Shown piece after piece: positions 58,973 through 64,000 of a DNA stretch of 64,000 nucleotides; the first letter of the stretch is position 1; each line of letters starts with the position of its first letter. The stretch covers positions 2,418,001 to 2,482,000 of the forward strand of contig NZ_LT671418.1 in the NCBI RefSeq assembly GCF_900130075.1, in the 5' to 3' direction. The notes below the pieces were generated by a model. That model ran no database searches and was not told where the DNA came from. It saw only the letters and a program-made list of their open reading frames with translations. The DNA is from Herminiimonas arsenitoxidans. GTDB taxonomy: Bacteria > Pseudomonadota > Gammaproteobacteria > Burkholderiales > Burkholderiaceae_D. A program made the translations under genes and the position numbers.

Positions 58973-59251
58973 GTGGCTTTGATTGAATACAAAGGCTATT
59001 TCATCTCGGTGACCGCAACCGAACAAACCTGGGGTTTCGCCTTTGGCGAATGGGGTGGCACGTATCGTGTGTGGCACAAAGAAAATCTGGTGCCGATAGA
59101 AGGTGTGATCGAAGGTAATGAGATTTCCGCACACGAGGCAGAGCAAAGAACACTGCGCATAGTCAAGGTTGCCATCGACGAGGCAACCGCGAAAACCAGC
59201 GAACAGCTAATGCAATCGTTGAATCAATTAGGCGAACGTTTCGCCTTGTAA
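58973..59251 (+). CDS. small hypothetical protein
   Basis: A 92-residue soluble protein starting with GTG (MALIEYKGYFISVTATEQ) after AGGA. It has a predicted beta-rich N-terminal half (EWGGTYRVWHKENLV) and a helical C-terminal half. No family recognised. The third ModE-like site lies 170 bases upstream. Confidence 0.65.
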   Translation: MALIEYKGYFISVTATEQTWGFAFGEWGGTYRVWHKENLVPIEGVIEGNEISAHEAEQRTLRIVKVAIDEATAKTSEQLMQSLNQLGERFAL

Positions 59252-59335
59252 GCTGCCATGCCGTCACCAGCACGGCAGCATCCATCACATACGCATTTAA
59301 CGCGCCCGACGATTACTCAATCAAGCGCGCAAACA

Positions 59336-60385
59336 TCAACGATTAAATGCAGCTTGCAAATCGTCTTTGCTCGTTACACCGTTTTGCAGAGACAGCATCA
59401 ACAAGATACGTGCTTTCGCCGGCTTCAAATCATCCGCCATCACTGCACCTGCATCGTATGAAGTTTTGCCGCCGCCTTCAAAGCCGTAGTTAGGTAACAC
59501 GCGACCATTGTGTACGCGGGTCGAAACGACCACTGCGACGTTTTTGGAGATCGCATATTTAACTGCATTGAACATCGCAACGTTCATATTGCCCATGCCC
59601 AAGGCTTGCACCACGACACCTTTGACACCACGATCAACGGCATTACGCAAAGCTGCGCCATCTGCACCGCCATACATCGCAATGATTTCTACCTCTGGCA
59701 TTTTATCGGTGCGGATAGGAATGTATTGACGACGCAATTGTGCGTAAGAGAAGGTCACGCGATCTGGATAAACTTCACCCAGGAAACCGTAGTCGCCTGA
59801 TTTGAATGTTTCCACATTGCCTGTGTGCGTTTTTGTCACGTAACGTGCAGCGTTGATCTGGTTATTCATCGCCAGCATCGTGCCCTTGTCTTTCGCTTGC
59901 GGATCGACAGCAATACGAACGGCATTCAGCAAATTGCGTGGACCGTCAAAATCGGATACCGACGCATTGCGTTGCGCACCGATCAGGACTACAGGTTTGT
60001 TTGATTTGACTGTCAGATCGAGCCAGTACGCTGTTTCTTCCAATGTATCTGTACCGTGCGAAACGATCACGCCGGAAACATCGTTACGATCCAATGCGGT
60101 TTGCACTGCCTTCGTCAACACCACCCAACGCGCCGGGTCCATGTAATCCGACGGTACATTGGAAAGATTGTTGACTTCGATGGTCGCGTACTTGGCGACA
60201 TCAGGAACCGTTGCCAGCAAGTCGTCACCCGAGATCGCTGGTACCGGCGCATTTTTGATCGGATCGATTTTCATCGCGATCGTGCCGCCGGTCGCGATGA
60301 ATTGCACGACAGGTTTATTTTGTGCAAAAGCAGGTATGGCTGCCAATAAAATCAGGCTAAGTGCGGTCTTCTTGAACAATGTCAT
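59336..60385 (-). CDS. ansB: periplasmic type II L-asparaginase
   Basis: A 349-residue enzyme hydrolysing asparagine (and possibly glutamine) to ammonia. Signal peptide to IPAFAQ, then catalytic loop IATGGTIAMKID with the nucleophilic Thr, and the VSHGTDTLEETAYWLDLT motif holding the second Thr and Asp. Further family blocks are GDYGFLGEVYPD and GVVVQALGMGNMN. It is complete, unlike the half-length homologue at 34616-35101. Confidence 0.96.
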   Translation of the reverse strand: MTLFKKTALSLILLAAIPAFAQNKPVVQFIATGGTIAMKIDPIKNAPVPAISGDDLLATVPDVAKYATIEVNNLSNVPSDYMDPARWVVLTKAVQTALDRNDVSGVIVSHGTDTLEETAYWLDLTVKSNKPVVLIGAQRNASVSDFDGPRNLLNAVRIAVDPQAKDKGTMLAMNNQINAARYVTKTHTGNVETFKSGDYGFLGEVYPDRVTFSYAQLRRQYIPIRTDKMPEVEIIAMYGGADGAALRNAVDRGVKGVVVQALGMGNMNVAMFNAVKYAISKNVAVVVSTRVHNGRVLPNYGFEGGGKTSYDAGAVMADDLKPAKARILLMLSLQNGVTSKDDLQAAFNR

Positions 60386-60710
60386 TGTGTGTCTCTCTCA
60401 TTTGTTTTTAGGGTTTTTATTCAACTGCTTAACGTGCCATTTGCAGCACGCCAAGAGAAGAAAGTACTGCCCCCTATGTTTATCACAAACCGATCTAATT
60501 ACGTGTGCTCGGATGCAAAAATAATGAGAGAAATCAAACGCATTTAATCAGTCGAGCTTATGCGATATCGCCACTCTCCGTGCATGAAAAAAGAAGTTAG
60601 TCACCTATCGACAATAGTTGCGCCAAATTAATGGAATATAGCGAACGTTTAAGAAATAGATGCTATACCACATATATTTCCAGCCTCATTGATAGACATG
60701 CAACATGCCT
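60386..60710. other. gene-free region upstream of ansB
   Basis: 325 bases, A/T-rich, with no gene, tRNA or clear terminator. It presumably contains the ansB promoter and the 3' end of the HPP gene transcript. Confidence 0.5.
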
Positions 60711-61220
60711 CTACCAATACTTGGGATACTTGTTTTTACGAACCACGTTGTTGTAAATAATCGCGACGACGACCAGCATGCAAGCTCCGATCAAGGTCGG
60801 GAAAAACAAAAAACTCCAGCCCGGTGCGCCGAGAAAAACAATCACGGGATTTGAACCCGCCGGTGGATGCACGACACGGCAAGCCATCATCACAATGATC
60901 GCAGTAGCTACCGCCAAACCCAAAGCCCACCAATGCGGCCCAAACACATTCAAATAAACCAGACCTGACAAGCTACTCAGGAAATGCCCCAGTATCACAT
61001 TGCGCGGTTGCGCCAAAGGTGTATCAGGCAGGGCGAACACAATCACGCATGACGCGCCGAAGGAACCTAATATCAAAATGGCTTGCGTATAGTCAGCAGC
61101 CAGTGCGATCACACTGATGGCAAAAAACCCGCCGAGACCAGATAACAATACATTGGCGAGGGTAGGTCGAGGCGGCAGCGCCATGCTGCTGGTGAAAAAA
61201 TTCTTGAATGAATTTGGCAT
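60711..61220 (-). CDS. HPP-family integral membrane protein
   Basis: A 169-residue protein with four transmembrane segments and the family motif RVVHPPAGSNPVIVFLG. HPP proteins have been linked to nitrite transport in cyanobacteria and chloroplasts, but most are uncharacterised. It begins MPNSFKNFFTSSM. Alone between ansB and the formate dehydrogenase. Confidence 0.92.
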   Translation of the reverse strand: MPNSFKNFFTSSMALPPRPTLANVLLSGLGGFFAISVIALAADYTQAILILGSFGASCVIVFALPDTPLAQPRNVILGHFLSSLSGLVYLNVFGPHWWALGLAVATAIIVMMACRVVHPPAGSNPVIVFLGAPGWSFLFFPTLIGACMLVVVAIIYNNVVRKNKYPKYW

Positions 61221-61290
61221 AGAAAAACCTAGTCTGATAGATGCCTGTCATCGCGAAGACAGAAGCAGGCAATGCATGCACCGCAATAAA

Positions 61291-61325
61291 AAAATGCCGA
61301 CGTCAGAACTGCACGTCGGCATTAA
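61291..61325 (-). terminator. intrinsic terminator after formate dehydrogenase
   Basis: AATGCCGACGT and ACGTCGGCATT form an 11-bp stem, followed on the leftward strand by a T-run. Confidence 0.88.
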
Positions 61326-61378
61326 ATAATTTAACGAGGCCATCGAATCCGGTACTTCGATGGCTCGTCAATTCTTTC

Positions 61379-62581
61379 TTATGCTGGTTGGAATTTTGCA
61401 GCTTCTTCCGAACCTTTGGTTGCGTTGCCGTCACTGTAGGAGTGAGCGCCGACGCCTGCCAGTTTGCCGCCTTGAACGATGAGGTATTCGTCACGGATAG
61501 GACGACCTTCAAAGTAGCATTCCAGAATTTCGCGGGTACCTGCTGCGTAGCGTGTTTGCGCTGTCAGGCTGGTGCCAGAAATGTGTGGTGTCATGCCGTG
61601 GTGCGGCATGGTGCGCCATGGATGATCTTTTGGTGCTGGTTGTGGGAACCAGACGTCGCCAGCGTAACCAGCCAGTTGACCGCTTTCCAGCGCTTTGACA
61701 ATCGCATCGCGATCGCACAGTTTGCCGCGTGCGGTGTTGATGATGTAGGCGCCACGCTTGAAGTTTTTCAAGGTTTTTTCGTTGATCATGTGCTCTGTTT
61801 CTGGGTGCAGCGGGCAGTTCAGAGTCACAACGTCACAGACTTTGGTCAGGCTTTCCAGCGTGCTGTGGTAAGTCAGATTGAGCTCTTGCTCAACTGCTGT
61901 TGGCAGACGGTGACGATCCATGTAGTGCAGTTTGACGTCGAATGGATGCAACAGACGCAATACGCGCAGACCGATACGGCCAGCTGCAACGGTACCGATA
62001 CTCATTGCTTCCAGATCGTATGAACGCGATACGCAGTCAGCGATGTTCCAGCCGCCGTCGATCACTTGTTTGTACGAAGGGATGTAGTTACGCACTTGCG
62101 ACAAGATCATCATGACGACGTGTTCTGCAACGCTGTGGCTGTTGCAATAGGTCACTTCGGCAACGGTGATGTTGTGCTTGTTGGCAGCTTCCAGATCGGT
62201 GTGATCGGAACCGATACCGGCTGTCACGATCATTTTCAATTTCTTGGCTTTAGCGATGCGTTCTGCTGTCATGTATGCAGGCCAGAATGGTTGCGAGATG
62301 ATGATCTCTGCATCGTGCAATTCTTTGTCGAGGACGCTGTCTGCGCCGTCTTTGCTGGATGTAACAACCAGAGTATGGCCGTTCGATTCCAGGTATTTGC
62401 GCAGGCCGAGTTCGCCGGATACGCTACCAAGCAAGGTACCTGGTTTGAAGTCGATACCCTTAGGCGTCGGCAGCGTTTGGCCATCTGGGTAGATCGATGG
62501 TTGTGCTACGTCATCGCGTGCGTATGTCTTTGGGTAACCGGTGACTGGATCGTCGTATAAAACGCATAAAACTTTTGCCAT
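61379..62581 (-). CDS. fdh: NAD-dependent formate dehydrogenase
   Basis: A 400-residue metal-free enzyme oxidising formate to CO2 with NAD. The nucleotide-binding motif is GTVAAGRIGLRVLR. The catalytic Arg is in NTARGKL and the catalytic His in TPHISGTSLTAQ. The substrate segment PFWPAYMTAERI is the classical FDH block, with the long N-terminus VLYDDPVTGYPKTYARD. It stands next to a divergent LysR gene, and an OFA-type transporter lies 12 kb away; both point to formate metabolism. Confidence 0.95.
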   Translation of the reverse strand: MAKVLCVLYDDPVTGYPKTYARDDVAQPSIYPDGQTLPTPKGIDFKPGTLLGSVSGELGLRKYLESNGHTLVVTSSKDGADSVLDKELHDAEIIISQPFWPAYMTAERIAKAKKLKMIVTAGIGSDHTDLEAANKHNITVAEVTYCNSHSVAEHVVMMILSQVRNYIPSYKQVIDGGWNIADCVSRSYDLEAMSIGTVAAGRIGLRVLRLLHPFDVKLHYMDRHRLPTAVEQELNLTYHSTLESLTKVCDVVTLNCPLHPETEHMINEKTLKNFKRGAYIINTARGKLCDRDAIVKALESGQLAGYAGDVWFPQPAPKDHPWRTMPHHGMTPHISGTSLTAQTRYAAGTREILECYFEGRPIRDEYLIVQGGKLAGVGAHSYSDGNATKGSEEAAKFQPA

Positions 62582-62730
62582 GTTTCTTCTCCATAAGATT
62601 GGTTGCATAAAATTGCTTGCTACAGCGAATTGAAAATTGCTGGCGGTAGCTGAATTTTCTTTTTCTTCTGCAAGCGGACATCAGAATGAATGCCCAGCGA
62701 AGCCATCTTAGGGAGTAAGTTTTTTACGGT

Positions 62731-63669
62731 CTAATCGTTTGATGTGATGGGCTGATAGCCGCCAGTTATGTAAGCGTCGAATTGCGCCTGCAAGTCGATC
62801 TTCTCGGCAATATTGCGCGCGGCCAAGACGATGGGCGAGCACGGTTCATGGTCCAGCGAGATGAGTCCTATAGAGCGGCTCAGCTCAGGCACGATGGGAA
62901 TCGCGACCATTTCATCGCGCAGTTCAAACAGGCATAAAAGACTATGCGGCACTACGCTGAATAAATCCGCGTGCCTGACATGGGAATACAGCGCAAACAC
63001 CGAATCAGTCTCCACCACCACATTCGGATGTACCTCCGCACGACGGAAAGCGGCATCCACGATGCGACGATTCTGCATATGTGAAGTCAACAAGCACAGC
63101 GGCAACTCTGCCGCTTCTTCCCAGCTGACTTCTTCTTTGCCATCCAGCATGGTTCCTTCGCGCGCTAGCAACATATAGCGTTCACGATACAAGGGTTGCA
63201 CATGGAAACCATTGAGTCGCTGGTCTTCCAGATAAGTCAGGCCGACATCCAATTCGAAGTCATCCAGCCTGCGCATGATTTCTTCAGTACTGAGCGACAA
63301 CACCAGTTGACGCAAATCGCCGTGTTGCGCACGACAACGTCCGGTCAGCAAGGAAACTATCGGCATCGTGGTCGGGATCGCGCCCAAGCGCAGCGTGCCG
63401 GTCAGCTTGACGCGCGACATCGATGCTTCCTGCTTCAAACCCTCCAGTGCGGCTAAAGTCTGACGCGCCCAATCCAGAATCCGCTCGCCTTCCGGCGTAA
63501 ATCCCTGAAAGCGTTGGCCACGCTGCACGATGGCGATGCCCAGTTCGGTTTCCAGATTCCGAACGGCGGCCGATAAGGCAGGTTGGGAAACACAGCAAAT
63601 TTCCGCAGCGCGGGCGAAATGTTTCTCTCTTGCGAGGGTAACGAGGTAATCAAGCTGACGTACGAACAT
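62731..63669 (-). CDS. LysR-type regulator next to formate dehydrogenase
   Basis: A 312-residue LysR protein with HTH at residues 1-60 (LDYLVTLAREKHFARAAEIC, then CVSQPALSAAVRNLE). It is of the type found beside formate dehydrogenases (FdsR-like) in betaproteobacteria. AGGCT precedes the chosen ATG; the longer GTG start lacks a ribosome site. It is transcribed in the same direction as fdh, whose start is 149 bases downstream, and divergently from a gene that begins at 63921, so its main target may be either. Confidence 0.88.
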   Translation of the reverse strand: MFVRQLDYLVTLAREKHFARAAEICCVSQPALSAAVRNLETELGIAIVQRGQRFQGFTPEGERILDWARQTLAALEGLKQEASMSRVKLTGTLRLGAIPTTMPIVSLLTGRCRAQHGDLRQLVLSLSTEEIMRRLDDFELDVGLTYLEDQRLNGFHVQPLYRERYMLLAREGTMLDGKEEVSWEEAAELPLCLLTSHMQNRRIVDAAFRRAEVHPNVVVETDSVFALYSHVRHADLFSVVPHSLLCLFELRDEMVAIPIVPELSRSIGLISLDHEPCSPIVLAARNIAEKIDLQAQFDAYITGGYQPITSND

Positions 63670-63843
63670 TGATATAGCCTGTAGAAAATGATGGCGAGAC
63701 ACGCCGGGAGGAGCAGAACGAGACTTTGATCTTATCCGTTAACAACGCGATTTCCGGAATGACCCTGATGCCAATGCGACCAATAGGCACCCGAACTCAG
63801 CGATAGCCAAATAGAATGGCGGTACATCACCTGTTCTCAATAT

Positions 63844-63876
63844 GTCGTTAAAAGTAATATCGTGTATCATAACGAC
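63844..63876. repeat. inverted repeat upstream of the last gene
   Basis: GTCGTTA (63844-63850) and TAACGAC (63870-63876), perfect arms with 19 bases between. TATCAT at 63865-63870 could be a -10. It may be an operator for the LysR protein or for the gene at 63921. Confidence 0.5.
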
Positions 63877-63920
63877 TTTTGCTGAACAGCCCTTCATCAT
63901 TTTTAAAGATAGAGACTGTT

Positions 63921-64000
63921 ATGAGCAAGACAACTTCGCCCATCAAACTGGAAGGTCTATCCAAGCCTCGCGGCAAGCGCTGGGACCATTTGGAACTGCT
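63921..64000 (+). CDS. start of an unidentified gene (cut by window edge)
   Basis: ATG at 63921 begins MSKTTSPIKLEGLSKPRGKR and continues open to the window end, 26 full codons. This is too short to assign. Its position, divergent from the LysR gene beside formate dehydrogenase, suggests a related oxidoreductase or accessory gene, but nothing in the residues shows this. No strong ribosome site. Confidence 0.5.
   Translation, partial: MSKTTSPIKLEGLSKPRGKRWDHLEL

Noticed and set aside
63844-63876. A fourth ModE box before the last gene.
   Set aside because: The arms GTCGTTA and TAACGAC look related, but the outer CG pairs span 29 bp, not 24-25, so it was kept only as an inverted repeat.

Overview
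The window looks like the replication-origin region of a betaproteobacterial chromosome, most likely an Oxalobacteraceae genome close to Herminiimonas or Janthinobacterium. This is an inference from the dnaA-dnaN-gyrB / rpmH-rnpA-yidD-yidC-mnmE arrangement, the protein sequences and a moderate GC content; no database search was possible. No rRNA, tRNA, CRISPR array or insertion sequence was seen.

Layout. 1-2 kb: a LysR regulator and two small lipoproteins. 2-6.5 kb (minus): a compact two-partner secretion operon (TpsB, a 667-residue TpsA, a FecR-domain protein). 6.8-9.6 kb (minus): an AT-rich three-gene island, HigB-like toxin / HTH plus ImmA-type metallopeptidase / beta-family protein, with its own promoter, flanking operator-like repeats and terminator; it sits directly beside gyrB and resembles a toxin-antitoxin or defence module. 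9.7-19.9 kb: the origin region. gyrB, dnaN and dnaA run left and rpmH, rnpA, yidD, yidC and mnmE run right; a phased row of five DnaA-box-like 9-mers lies between dnaA and dnaN.

19.9-28.5 kb: lower protocatechuate 4,5-cleavage (gallate/PDC) genes: oxalomesaconate tautomerase, hydratase, CHA aldolase and PDC hydrolase, with a porin, a Bug-type binding protein and two LysR regulators, one of which has two HTH domains. 28.7-44 kb: housekeeping and accessory genes: monomeric isocitrate dehydrogenase, LpxO, a DUF4153 membrane protein, a half-length asparaginase, a Cache-Cache-CheW protein, a hydroxyacid dehydrogenase, PAP2 phosphatase, TesB, an LLM oxidoreductase and several unknowns.

44-49.4 kb (minus): a two-component system (histidine kinase plus sigma-54 activator) beside an OFA-family (oxalate/formate type) transporter and its 44-residue partner. 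A clear -24/-12 promoter lies upstream of the transporter, with two 12-bp direct repeats placed like an activator site. An NAD-dependent formate dehydrogenase with a LysR regulator lies at 61-64 kb, so formate/oxalate handling is a plausible theme.

49.7-59 kb: the most unusual part. Two cassettes, each a TonB-dependent receptor followed by an ABC-type periplasmic binding protein but no permease or ATPase, flank a one-domain ModE-like regulator. ModE-box-like palindromes with identical 25-bp geometry precede both receptor genes, and a third 24-bp version lies downstream of the regulator gene. This suggests an oxyanion- or metal-responsive outer-membrane uptake regulon. The remaining genes are a periplasmic asparaginase, an HPP-family protein and the start of a gene cut by the window edge.
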